From a virus, in the IMG/VR virus record IMGVR_UViG_3300036768_001294, positions 1 to 61,944 of that record: a stretch of DNA of 61,944 bases. One strand, 5' to 3'. Within the stretch, counting starts at the first letter, position 1. Each line of letters starts with the position of its first letter. This document shows positions 34,828-42,127 of this stretch, in pieces. Below the pieces are notes generated by a model, which had not been told where the DNA came from, did no database searches, and worked only from the letters and a program-made list of their open reading frames with translations. The translations under genes were made by a program, and so were the position numbers.

Positions 34828-35083
34828 AGGCCTTCACCTAGTTGGTCGGGAGATCATGTATGCGATTGATCGAAAATCCTGGCCAGTCTTCGAAGATGAT
34901 GAAGGTCTATACGCCGTTCGTTATATATGGAATGAATTTTCCCTACAGCACACGCACCTAACCATCATTCCAATCGATGAACCCACCAGCACCCTGGCTA
35001 TTCGCCCAACTTGGCGTCCTCGTCAGCATTGGATCTCGGACATATCAGCCACTGGCACTCATCTCACAACTTCGCCAGCGTAA
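34802..35083 (+). CDS. Hypothetical protein, last gene of the late plus-strand block
   Basis: 93 residues, overlapping the DUF4314-like gene by 26 bases and converging with dcd, whose end it overlaps by 20 bases. The basic start '[22 protein letters not shown]' is followed by '[35 protein letters not shown]'. No motif recognised. The last 30 residues may be spurious read-out into the convergent gene. Confidence 0.4.
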   Translation: MKKSKSPSKGLHLVGREIMYAIDRKSWPVFEDDEGLYAVRYIWNEFSLQHTHLTIIPIDEPTSTLAIRPTWRPRQHWISDISATGTHLTTSPA

Positions 35084-35630
35084 TGCCCGTTTGCGCCTGA
35101 TATTTCCCCGACCGATCCGCATACGAAACGTCACACACTTCAGCGCTGCCTAAGAAGATTACCTGTGCCACACCCTCATTAGCATAGATCTTTGCCGGTA
35201 GTGGCGTTGTGTTGGCAATCTCAATCGTCAGATGCCCTTCCCATCCCGGCTCAAGCGGCGTCATATTCACCGCGATGCCGCATCGGGCATACGTACTTTT
35301 GCCCAAGACAATCCCGAGCACATGATTAGGCATGCGAAAGTATTCGACCGAGCGCCCCAACACAAACGAATTAGGAGGAATGATGCAGACATCACCCTCA
35401 TAATCGACAAACGAGCGCGAATCAAATCGTTTGGGATCGACAACCATCGCATTGATGTTCGTGAAGATCTTAAATTCTGGGGCAATTCGCATATCGTAGC
35501 CCATCGAAGAGAGCCCATAGGAGATGACCCCTTGTCGTTGCAAACGCTCTTCAAAGGGCTCGATCATGCGATGTTCGATGGCATAGCGGCGAATCATCCG
35601 GTCTGTAAAAATCTGGCCGTAACGCTTCAT
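35064..35630 (-). CDS. dcd: dCTP deaminase
   Basis: 188 residues, near the size of E. coli Dcd. The start is ATG at 35630 (minus strand) with GGAGG five bases upstream; longer starts would run into the preceding gene. Motifs: '[13 protein letters not shown]', '[16 protein letters not shown]', '[16 protein letters not shown]', and the active-site block '[39 protein letters not shown]' with the catalytic Glu. It makes dUTP from dCTP, feeding dTMP synthesis. Third gene of the minus-strand replication operon. Confidence 0.92.
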   Translation of the reverse strand: MKRYGQIFTDRMIRRYAIEHRMIEPFEERLQRQGVISYGLSSMGYDMRIAPEFKIFTNINAMVVDPKRFDSRSFVDYEGDVCIIPPNSFVLGRSVEYFRMPNHVLGIVLGKSTYARCGIAVNMTPLEPGWEGHLTIEIANTTPLPAKIYANEGVAQVIFLGSAEVCDVSYADRSGKYQAQTGITLAKL

Positions 35631-35664
35631 GATATCCTCCATGCAGAATAGACCCATCATATCT

Positions 35665-36372
35665 TTAATTGGGACAGATGGTTTGAGAAGGCTGACCTTT
35701 AGCAAGATAGCTGGGTGTCGCCCTTTGCATCATGCCTTTAATAAAGTCATCGATGCGTTGCTGCTGTTCTGGCGAGCGCTCGGGAATTTCTGGGGGATGA
35801 ATCATTTCCCGGTCAATCCGCATGATCTTGTAGGACTTATCGATCACATAGGTATCTTTAGGAGTTGGGTTGTAGACGGGCTCCTTAATGGGCTCGCCGT
35901 AAAAGCACATGGGGACGGGCTCTAATTTCCACCGCCACGGCCAGTGATGCAGAAAGGATTTGATGAAGAGACGCTTCAATTCGGACGCCTCAACTTCCGT
36001 ATTGACCGATAAGAACTTGTGACAAGTATTTGGCCAGGTTTGCCACATATCTTCCAAGGCATGGCCCATGACCGGATCTTCAATGATCATTGTGGCCGTT
36101 TTGCCGTACCCTAATGCCGTTTTCAGCGTCTCAAAGGCCGTGAGGGCTTGTTGCTCACCATCCCCATCGATGAAGCGTATCAACTCAGCAACTTTAGGGA
36201 ACTGGTTACACCGTTCTACCGCCACATCGATAGCCTGCAACACATCGTGCAACTCATAGTGGGAAAGATGTTTGAAATAGAGGCTCACTAGCTCAGATTG
36301 TTTCTTGCGCTCAAACGCTAAGAAGAGATCTTGAAAAGCCCTTGAGAATCGGTCAAAATCTTTAGACTCCAT
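35665..36372 (-). CDS. Helicase-loader-like replication protein
   Basis: 235 residues with GGAGG in the gap after the upstream gene. The N-terminal ~70 residues ('[60 protein letters not shown]') have the helical pattern of helicase loaders of the SPP1 G39P type, where 'Y...L......V..A........FP.V.E.' is typical. The rest is charged with a Pro-rich end. It sits between the replisome-organiser fusion and dCTP deaminase, while the DnaB gene is 23 kb away. It probably brings DnaB to the origin. Confidence 0.55.
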   Translation of the reverse strand: MESKDFDRFSRAFQDLFLAFERKKQSELVSLYFKHLSHYELHDVLQAIDVAVERCNQFPKVAELIRFIDGDGEQQALTAFETLKTALGYGKTATMIIEDPVMGHALEDMWQTWPNTCHKFLSVNTEVEASELKRLFIKSFLHHWPWRWKLEPVPMCFYGEPIKEPVYNPTPKDTYVIDKSYKIMRIDREMIHPPEIPERSPEQQQRIDDFIKGMMQRATPSYLAKGQPSQTICPN

Positions 36373-36373
36373 C

Positions 36374-36964
36374 TTACGCCTCCTCTAAGAGATTCGAACC
36401 TTCCGCATCACGCGGAGCTTCCATCATGGCATCGCCTTCCTGACCATCATCATAGTGGCCTTCCTTGATTTTGGCAAAGAACTCCACGCCATTCTTGTCC
36501 CGCGCCGTGACTAACCAGTCAAATGTGACAAAAGGGCGGCTCTTTAAAAAGCTGGATTGCTCGATCTTCCGCAGAATCTCCTCCCAGTCTCGACGCTCCG
36601 GCATCAGCTTCAGAGCCCGACGAATCGCCCGCCGTCGTCCGGGACTAATCACGGTCACGCGCTTGCGCTCATCTTGAACCCAGCTATTCCAGAGATCCAC
36701 GAGGTTTTGGACATTATCGGAAAATCGACGTGATGCCAAGTGGTGATGCCGAGCCGCCTGTTCCGGATAAGAGAGGAGGCTAGGAACATCATCATCAAGG
36801 AAAAGCTCATAGCGCGAATCAATCTTGGCAAGATCCCGAAGCGAGACAAGCGCTGCAATCGCCTTAGAATTCCGGACAATCACAATGGGCTTGCCAATCT
36901 CCTGAATAGAATCCAGCAACTTCTTCACATTAATCGACAATTCAGAAGCCGTGATTTGTTGCAT
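36374..36964 (-). CDS. Phd/YefM-type DNA-binding domain fused to a replisome-organiser domain
   Basis: 196 residues. Residues 1-50 'MQQITASELSINVKKLLDSIQEIGKPIVIVRNSKAIAALVSLRDLAKI' fit the Phd/YefM antitoxin fold ('ITASE.R.N....LD.V.E.GEPI.I.R..K..A.LVSLED'). Residues 88-175 'NLVDLWNSW ... VISPGRRRAIRRALKLMPERRDWEEILRKIEQSSFLKSRPFVTFDWLVTARDKNGVEFFAKIKEGHYDD' match the C-terminal domain of phage replication initiators, which usually reads 'FDWLL....NF.KILEG.YDD'. No toxin gene is adjacent. It probably binds the repeat region upstream and recruits the loader. Confidence 0.6.
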   Translation of the reverse strand: MQQITASELSINVKKLLDSIQEIGKPIVIVRNSKAIAALVSLRDLAKIDSRYELFLDDDVPSLLSYPEQAARHHHLASRRFSDNVQNLVDLWNSWVQDERKRVTVISPGRRRAIRRALKLMPERRDWEEILRKIEQSSFLKSRPFVTFDWLVTARDKNGVEFFAKIKEGHYDDGQEGDAMMEAPRDAEGSNLLEEA

Positions 36965-37283
36965 CGTCCTGCTTTCTCCTAATTTTCAGATTGTTGCGAA
37001 AACGTTTCACCAAGACCAACCATCCAGCTGCCTATGATATAGCATCAAGCTAGGAACAGGTCAAGAGCGAATTCTGAATGCGATGAAAAAAATCTGACAC
37101 CCGTCTTTCCACGACGAACCTCCAATCTTTTTCCATATGTTGTTCCACAAAACCCATCCCACCCTTCTTTCCACCTTCCGCCAATAAATCCAACCATATA
37201 GCATATTCAACTGCCTCACCACCGCCACACCACAAAAGAAAATTCCCTTCCCCCCACACCCCCTATCCCTTTTAAGAAAATAT

Positions 37284-37331
37284 GAGTGAGTGAGTGAGTG
37301 CTTGCTTTTTTTCTTTTTTTTTTTTTTTTTT
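37284..37331. repeat. GAGT microsatellite and poly-T tract
   Basis: Four GAGT units (37284-37300) are followed by CTTGC, seven T, one C and eighteen T ending at 37331. Such a tract is easily melted, and is also prone to sequencing slippage, so its exact length is uncertain. It could serve as an unwinding element. Confidence 0.7.
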
Positions 37332-37372
37332 AAGAAGAAAAGAAACCAGAAGCTTTTACTTCTAGACCTTAG

Positions 37373-37464
37373 ACTGGTAGCTCATCTGAAGATTACTGGC
37401 TTCTGATTCAGCCTACGACTCTATACTGGTAGCTCATCTAGGGTCCTTACGGCTTCTGATTCAG
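37373..37464. repeat. Two direct repeats of about 39 bases, period 52-53
   Basis: Each copy begins ACTGGTAGCTCATCT (37373 and 37425) and ends GGCTTCTGATTCAG (37398 and 37451), with unrelated bases between. The end block can fold as a short hairpin GGCT/AGCC in copy 1 and GGCT/AGTC in copy 2, the change keeping a G-T pair. This suggests an RNA or DNA structure under selection, though two copies are weak evidence. Confidence 0.65.
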
Positions 37465-37509
37465 TCTTTGTCTTTTCTTTTACCCCTCAAAGGTCAAAGC
37501 TTAAACCCT

Positions 37510-37695
37510 AGATACCGTTTGCTTTGAGAGATGTTAATCCTGCCTCCCTCCAATATCTTACCACGGTGGTACTACCTTAAAAGCCACAGACTCTAGGCTT
37601 CCCACCTATCCTTAGATACGGTTTGCTTTGAGAGATGTGATTCAAACCCCCTCCATGATTCTACCACGGTGGTACTACCTAAAGAACCACAGACT
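37510..37695. repeat. Two direct repeats, period about 104, each with a GTAC-centred dyad
   Basis: Copies start at 37510 and 37614 with AGATAC[C/G]GTTTGCTTTGAG, and contain TACCACGGTGGTACTACCT (37559 and 37662) and CCACAGACT. GGTGGTACTACC (37565-37576 and 37668-37679) is a near-perfect dyad around GTAC. Phd/YefM family proteins bind short palindromes of this kind, and such a domain is encoded about 600 bases away on the minus strand. Confidence 0.65.
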
Positions 37696-38025
37696 TTAAA
37701 CTCCGTTCCCATTAGCTTATATTGTGAGATAGCTAGACACATCCTGACTTTAAATCAAACAAGCTAAAACCAAGTCGGAAAGCTTAAGCTGCAAATTCTT
37801 TTTGTCTTTCAAAAAATTAAAAAAAATCCCCTCTCTCACGAATGCACGCACGCACTAGAATTTCTTTGAGGTAGGGGGGGCGCGGGGGGGAAGGAACTTT
37901 CTTTTCCAGCGCCACACCGCTCGCCAAAATCCATCATCAGCAGGTCCGCAAAGGCCTATGAAATCCGGAAATGGGCGTAAAACGCTCAGAATTGGTTTAT
38001 AGGGCGAGTTAAGGAGAGAGGGTAT

Positions 38026-38250
38026 ATGTTGGTAGCGGGTAGGAGAAAAAGTTTCAATAGCGGGCAAAAGAGAGGGGAAAAAGGGGTAAATTGGAAGTTG
38101 ATGCCAGACCCATTTTTAGGGTTGGAAGAAATTGACCCTCTCCCTATAAACCATCTCGGGGGGGTTGCTCAGGGGATACAAAAAATTTTGGGTATGGATT
38201 GGGGGATGGATGGTTGGGAAATATTCTGGCTGGCATTTGGCCGCCCCTGA
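38026..38250 (+). CDS. Possible small protein in the origin region
   Basis: 74 codons with GGAGAGAGGG before the ATG. The product is 'LVAGRRKSFNSGQKRGEKGVNWKLMPDPFLGLEEIDPLPINHLGGVAQGIQKILGMDWGMDGWEIFWLAFGRP'-like in parts: basic start, amphipathic end. A stretch of its DNA near 38157-38188 resembles 40224-40257 on the other side of the GC-rich block, so the similarity may be of DNA rather than protein. Weak candidate. Confidence 0.25.
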   Translation: MLVAGRRKSFNSGQKRGEKGVNWKLMPDPFLGLEEIDPLPINHLGGVAQGIQKILGMDWGMDGWEIFWLAFGRP

Positions 38251-38349
38251 TAGGGTCACGTAATCTGTCTCCACTCTTTATCGCTTCCCACTCTTGCTCT
38301 TCCCTCTTGCTCCCTACCAGCTCCCCCCTCCCTCATCATGAGCCCCTCA

Positions 38350-38405
38350 TTTTGAGGGTCAAATTTTGACCCTCTATTTCTGAACCTCACTTTCTGACCC
38401 TCCAC
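38350..38405. repeat. Left iteron array (14-bp units)
   Basis: Four adjacent 14-base units. TTTTGAGGGTCAAA (38350-38363) is in plus orientation. TTTTGACCCTCTAT, TTCTGAACCTCACT and TTCTGACCCTCCAC (38364-38405) are in minus orientation. The core is GAGGGTCA (one unit GAGGTTCA). The first two units form an inverted repeat with 10-base arms. A further GACCCTC lies at 38134-38140. Confidence 0.8.
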
Positions 38406-39252
38406 AATCGCCTCTCATTTTGATAGGCCACCCCCGTTTCGGAAGTGGGAGTTTTCGTGTTCCTTGTTGCCCAGAATTACAATATCGTAATCCGATAACA
38501 TAAGTGCTGGATTTATAAGGGGGCAATTTCAAAAAAAATAAAGTGCCGAGCTGCGAGGCCACATCTGGCGCGGGTTTGCAGGCTTTTTAGGCCCTAGACG
38601 AGGCAGCTGGTGGGGCTAGAGCGACCAGCGGTTAGGGCAAAGCCAGGCAGCATAGGCGATGACGTGGGGAAAGAGTTGCGGGCCCGCGCGGGGCCGGCGT
38701 CGGTGGGGCCGCGTCGCCCCCGGGCATGCTGCGTGCAGGGGGCGGGCGCGGGGGCCGCCGAGGGCGCGTGGGCGGTTGGGGGCGGGGCGAGCGCCTGGGC
38801 GGGCCTGGCGGCTGCGGCACGCATCATGCCCTGGGGGCTGCGGGCGTGGGGCGGCGGCACGGGCACGAGATAGCCGCTGGGCCGATCCGGCGGGTGAGTC
38901 CTGGGGCCGTGGGAGACCGCCAAGCCCCGCCAAACCTGGGCGTCCCGGGAGTGTGGCGGGAGTTGGCCATAGTTTCATCCCACCCACTCCCACCCTAAAC
39001 ACACCAGCTCAAGCGGCCAGAGCCGGCCAAGCCGCGTGGCTGGCCGGTTCCGTATACCCCCCGGGGGTATCGAGGCCAAGCCAGACGGGCGCGTCCGGGG
39101 GGTCTCACCAGCGTCTGGCAGTTTGGTGGTGAGAAGTGTCGGTGCGCCGGGGCGCTCGGGCATGCCGCTGGCAGGCGCTGCGCGCTGGCCAGCGTCACGC
39201 CCTTCGCTTCGGGGCGTGGAGGCGCCGGGCTGGTCTCCGCGGGCGTTGGGCT

Positions 39253-39366
39253 GGGCCGTGGGTCCACTCCGTGCTTCCCGCTGCACGGCGCGTCCCGCCC
39301 CTGGGAGCGGGTTGGTGGGGCCGTGGGTCTACCCAGTGCTTCTCGCCCAGCTCGGTGCCCCGCCCC
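39253..39366. repeat. Tandem repeat, period 65, in the GC-rich block
   Basis: GGGCCGTGGGTC begins copies at 39253 and 39318. Similarity runs about 49 bases to a shared CCCGCCCC end (39294-39301 and 39359-39366) and also covers roughly 14 bases before each start. The differences are mostly substitutions and short indels, as expected for an old duplication. Confidence 0.6.
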
Positions 39367-39402
39367 CCAATGGCTCGCTCTGCCTAGGGGCCTCTGCTGC
39401 TG

Positions 39403-39464
39403 GGGCCTGTTCAGGTTGCCACCCACGCTTCTTGGGCCTGTTCGGGTTGTCACGGCTGCTTCTT
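39403..39464. repeat. Tandem repeat, period 31, in the GC-rich block
   Basis: GGGCCTGTTC begins copies at 39403 and 39434. By eye 25 of 31 positions match, ending GCTTCTT in both. It lies directly before the AT-rich stretch 39516-39530 (TAAATATATATATCT) and the palindromes CTCCCCCTGGGGGAG (39485-39500 region) and TCCCCCGGGGGGA. Confidence 0.6.
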
Positions 39465-39946
39465 GGCTCCGCGCTATATACCTCCCTCCCCCTGGGGGAG
39501 TGAGAACCTGAACTAAATATATATATCTCCCCCGGGGGGATCTTTGTACCCCCCCTCCCCCCTCAGATATAGTTGTCTATTCCTCAAAATTTGAAGATTG
39601 CCTAATTGCAGCCACGTTTTCACCAACCCCCTAATTTTTCTGCACGAGGCTTGGGCGTTCCCCCGCTCGGGCGTGTGTGGTGGGCATAGGCGCTGGTGGC
39701 AAGCGGAGCCGTGGAGAAGGTCTGGCCCGAGCGGGGTCCGGCCACTCGGCAGAGCCCGAGCCCGCTTCGCGGTCTCGGCCCTACGGGCGAGTGTCCGTAA
39801 CGCCTCCGAACAAATCAGGGCAAGTTCCACTGCTGGGTGAGAAGAAGCGAAAGCAGGAGACGATCCCCCCTAAATCCCCCGCTGGGGGACTTTGGAGAAG
39901 AAAGAGCCCGCCCCCTCCCTGAGCTGAGGGGAATATACGCGGGGAA

Positions 39947-40079
39947 GCTCGCCGCAAGGGACCTCAGCCCTCCCGACATCCGGTTGTATTTGTCGAGCGC
40001 GCATAGGGGATGACACGCGCTCGACAAATCTCCACCGGAACGGTCGGGAGGGGCCGAGGGCTCCCCCGTTGCGGCGAGC
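39947..40079. other. Long imperfect stem-loop, about 133 bases
   Basis: Four helices stack in register: GCTCGCCGCAA (39947) with TTGCGGCGAGC (40069); GCCCTCCCGAC (39967) with GTCGGGAGGGGC (40043), one bulge; TCCGGT (39979) with ACCGGA (40033); and ATTTGTCGAGCGCG (39988) with CGCGCTCGACAAAT (40016), 14 perfect pairs. The loop is CATAGGGGATGACA. No T-run follows on either strand, so it is not a terminator. It ends 75 bases before the right iteron array. Confidence 0.85.
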
Positions 40080-40153
40080 GGTCAGTGGTGAAGGAACACA
40101 TACCGCATCACCCGCGTAAAGATCTCAGCTAAGGGGAGGGGGCGGGTTTAAAA

Positions 40154-40209
40154 CTGAGGGTCAACGTGTGAGGGTCAGATTTTGAGGGTCAGAAATTGAT
40201 AGTCAGCAG
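40154..40209. repeat. Right iteron array (14-bp units)
   Basis: Four head-to-tail units with exact 14-base period: CTGAGGGTCAACGT, GTGAGGGTCAGATT, TTGAGGGTCAGAAA and a decayed TTGATAGTCAGCAG. The core GAGGGTCA equals that of the left array, which points the opposite way, so the two arrays face outward/inward around the GC-rich block. Confidence 0.85.
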
Positions 40210-40359
40210 GGGGAAGAGTGAGGATTGGGGGAGTGGCTCAAGGGAGCCGAAAAAAAGTTTGTGTGAGATTAAAGGATCGTGAGGACATGCCGATAATTAA
40301 ATTAGGCAAATACTTTGTGTTGTCTGGGGGAATTGTTGGACAATTGGAGGGAGAAGGCC

Positions 40360-41550
40360 ATGTACCAAGACTTCTTAGCATTCAATCATTTCACGGCAAC
40401 AGGCGAGAAGACGTTTCGGGTTTACGAGGCGCTCATAGAGCATGAGCACTGCAATGCATTGGAGCCATTAGCCGATCACTTCCCAGAGCATCGGGAAGGA
40501 GAGGCGACAGAATTAGATCCACATTATCCCATTGATCCGGCCTTTCATCATCGCCCTGATTCATTTGAGCCCGCCCCATGCGGGCTTTCGACGAGGCAAC
40601 GGATTGACTGGGAGGACCTTCGTCTCAAAGGCGGCAGGGTGATAGGCCGCCATGAAGTAGTCTCGGACATGCCGTATTATCTTACAGCGCAGTTTATTGC
40701 TCGCAAATTGGGCTGCACCGTGGCCCAAGGCCAAATTCTATCGCGTCTGTGGCAGGCCTTAGATGCCACTGAATCCATGGTGCTGGAATTTGCAGAGCAG
40801 TTTCAATCTGCGGATATGGCGATTCAGTACTTTTCTGAGTTGGTAGAACAACTGCCAGTGATCGATCCGGACGATGCGCTTGAGCATCGTGTCGAGAGCG
40901 ATGTAGCCAATCTGTATCATGACATGACGGCGGAGAAGGCATTGTTGGCACTGGAGAAGGTCCCTAGTGCCGCAATGATTGCTCACAGACTCAATGTCTC
41001 GCTGGCAAGAGCTGGTGAGATTCGCGAAGAGTTGTTACTGGCGGTATCCGATCCGCAGGTAGGCATGATGGGCGAAGACGAAGAAGAAGATGAATTGGAA
41101 GAGGAAGAGGACGATGCCGATCTTCGGGCGTGTCTTTCTGAAGGTTGGCACTTGATGGATGACCTGGATGACAGGGACCCAGATTCCTGGCTGCAAAGCC
41201 AGCCCGCTCATATCCAGGTTATCATTTCTAAAGTCCGTCGGGCCACGACCTTGGCAGAGCTAGGTCGCTTGGCTCAGCGTCTATATGCTGAGCCCGAGCG
41301 TTGGTCCAAGGTGCAGTCCGGGGCGTTCTGGGCTGAGTATTCGGCCCGGAAGCAGCACATTCAGCATGATCTCATTCACCGCCATGCTCGCCTGCGGCGC
41401 GCCCTGGAGAAGCTGCGCACCCTCCATGGCGCCGATTTGGCCAGGGCGGGGAAGCGCTTGTTCCTCTTGCAGAGGGAGCAACCATCCTTCTATACCCAGG
41501 ATGGTTGGACCCTCTTATGGGGAGAATATAAGGCCCTGAAGTCTAGGTAA
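40360..41550 (+). CDS. Hypothetical protein next to the origin, acidic helical
   Basis: 396 residues from ATG 40360, with GGAGGGAG six bases upstream. Mostly helical. 'YLTAQFIARKLGCTVAQGQILSRLWQ' and 'SAAMIAHRLNVSLARAGEIREELLLAV' could be helix-turn-helix units. A long acidic run (GEDEEEDELEEEEDDAD) near residue 245 splits it, and the C-terminal third is rich in Leu, Arg and Ala. It begins 150 bases after the iterons and is the only gene of its transcription unit, ending at a triple terminator. It could be an origin-binding or partition-type protein; no family is recognised. Confidence 0.6.
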   Translation: MYQDFLAFNHFTATGEKTFRVYEALIEHEHCNALEPLADHFPEHREGEATELDPHYPIDPAFHHRPDSFEPAPCGLSTRQRIDWEDLRLKGGRVIGRHEVVSDMPYYLTAQFIARKLGCTVAQGQILSRLWQALDATESMVLEFAEQFQSADMAIQYFSELVEQLPVIDPDDALEHRVESDVANLYHDMTAEKALLALEKVPSAAMIAHRLNVSLARAGEIREELLLAVSDPQVGMMGEDEEEDELEEEEDDADLRACLSEGWHLMDDLDDRDPDSWLQSQPAHIQVIISKVRRATTLAELGRLAQRLYAEPERWSKVQSGAFWAEYSARKQHIQHDLIHRHARLRRALEKLRTLHGADLARAGKRLFLLQREQPSFYTQDGWTLLWGEYKALKSR

Positions 41551-41558
41551 CCGTCAAG

Positions 41559-41597
41559 GGACGGGGAAGATGTTTATCTTTCCCCGTCCTAATTTTT
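41559..41597 (+). terminator. Rho-independent terminator
   Basis: GGACGGGGAAGAT (41559-41571) pairs with ATCTTTCCCCGTCC (41576-41589), followed by TAATTTTT. It begins within a direct repeat AACCGTCAAGGGACGGG that recurs at 41608; the second copy forms another GGACGG/CCGTCC hairpin (41618-41647). Confidence 0.85.
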
Positions 41598-41663
41598 CGC
41601 GGAACAAAACCGTCAAGGGACGGGAAAGAAGTCTTCGGTGTCCGTCCTTGGCATAAAAATTGC

Positions 41664-41704
41664 GGGCAAAAAATCGCCTCGCTGCGCTCGGCGATTTTTT
41701 GCCC
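41664..41704. terminator. Bidirectional terminator with perfect 15-bp stem
   Basis: GGGCAAAAAATCGCC (41664-41678) pairs exactly with GGCGATTTTTTGCCC (41690-41704). The A/T blocks inside the stem give U-runs on either strand. It insulates the origin region from the early operon. Confidence 0.75.
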
Positions 41705-41714
41705 ATCGGCGTGC

Positions 41715-41743
41715 TTGACGTTATCGAGAATAGGCCCTCTAAA
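41715..41743 (+). promoter_or_regulatory. Candidate sigma70-type promoter of the early operon
   Basis: TTGACG (41715-41720), a 17-base spacer and TCTAAA (41738-41743) lie just after the bidirectional terminator and about 70 bases before the first early gene. The -10 match is only four of six. Confidence 0.4.
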
Positions 41744-41812
41744 TTGAATGGTATCTGTGTGGGGGCGAGTTAGGAGGTTTAGAAGGCTAGTAGCTAGATG
41801 GAGGATAAAGGC

Positions 41813-42127
41813 ATGATCAGAGTTGAGAATTATCGGACCTACACCGGTCCGGGTGAATATGTAGGAAGGCCATTCCCGCTCGGCAACCCGTTTATGATTG
41901 GACAAGATGGAAGCCGGGAAGAAGTCATTGAGAAGTATCGACAATGGCTTCGTCAGCAATGGCGGAAAGGCGGAGTGGTGAAGGAAGAGTTGCTGTGTCT
42001 TGTCGAGAAGTATAAAAGGAAAGGGTCTTTAGTCCTAGTGTGTCATTGCGCGCCGCTGCCGTGTCATGCCGATGTGATTAAGTCGGCAATCGAGGGGATC
42101 GTGAGGAAAATGCATGTGGGAAATTGA
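41813..42127 (+). CDS. DUF4326 family protein
   Basis: ATG 41813 has GGAGG nine bases upstream; ATG 41798 overlaps that site. 104 residues. 'VGRPFPLGNPFMIGQDGSREEVIEKYRQWL' and 'LVLVCHCAPLPCHADVIKSAIE' are the conserved blocks of DUF4326, with three Cys and two His that may bind metal. The family is frequent in phages and of unknown function. First gene of the early operon. Confidence 0.8.
   Translation: MIRVENYRTYTGPGEYVGRPFPLGNPFMIGQDGSREEVIEKYRQWLRQQWRKGGVVKEELLCLVEKYKRKGSLVLVCHCAPLPCHADVIKSAIEGIVRKMHVGN

Larger units (their letters stand above)
38590..40085. ncRNA. Candidate large structured RNA or structured DNA locus, very GC-rich
   Basis: About 1.5 kb with dense self-complementarity and no plausible protein: frames on both strands give only Pro, Ala, Arg and Gly-rich strings. 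Stems seen include CCGGCC-A-AGCC/GGCT-GGCCGG (39023-39047), CTCACCA/TGGTGAG (39104-39132), CGCTGGCCAGCG (39184-39195), a 12-base stem 39661-39672 with 39725-39736, nested stems 39743-39793 with a CCGC-TTC-GCGG tip, TCCCCC/GGGGGA (39875-39889) and the long hairpin 39947-40079. No promoter or terminator fixes the strand. A large ornate phage RNA (like GOLLD or ROOL in kind, not in sequence) or an extruding DNA origin are both possible. Confidence 0.4.
36965..40359. other. Gene-poor region: candidate replication origin / structured RNA locus
   Basis: About 3.4 kb between the minus-strand replication operon and the plus-strand gene at 40360 with no convincing long gene. In order it contains the leader of the minus operon, a pyrimidine-rich strand (37090-37270), a GAGT microsatellite and poly-T tract, two sets of direct repeats, an A-rich tract (37801-37829), a possible 74-codon gene, an iteron array, a GC-rich hairpin-dense segment, a 133-base stem-loop and a second iteron array in opposite orientation. 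Iterons, AT-rich tracts and the adjoining initiator gene are standard parts of theta origins. The GC-rich block is not. Confidence 0.6.

Noticed and set aside
37373-37464. tRNA-like sequence (GGTAGCTCA resembles a D-arm)
   Set aside because: No matching acceptor stem, anticodon arm or TTCRA T-loop could be folded; the unit is a direct repeat.
38594-39511. Many open frames on both strands of the GC-rich block (up to about 157 codons)
   Set aside because: GC-rich DNA has few stop codons by chance. The products are Pro, Arg, Ala, Gly strings overlapping in all frames without ribosome binding sites or motifs.
38590-40085. Assembly chimera as the explanation of the GC-rich block
   Set aside because: Not excluded, but the same 14-bp iteron core and another shared element occur on both sides, linking the block to its surroundings. 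Read mapping would settle it.
40218-40445. 75-codon frame (or 52 codons from an internal ATG) before the gene at 40360
   Set aside because: It overlaps the start of the gene at 40360, which has a better site, and its similarity to the frame at 38026 lies in DNA rather than in protein.
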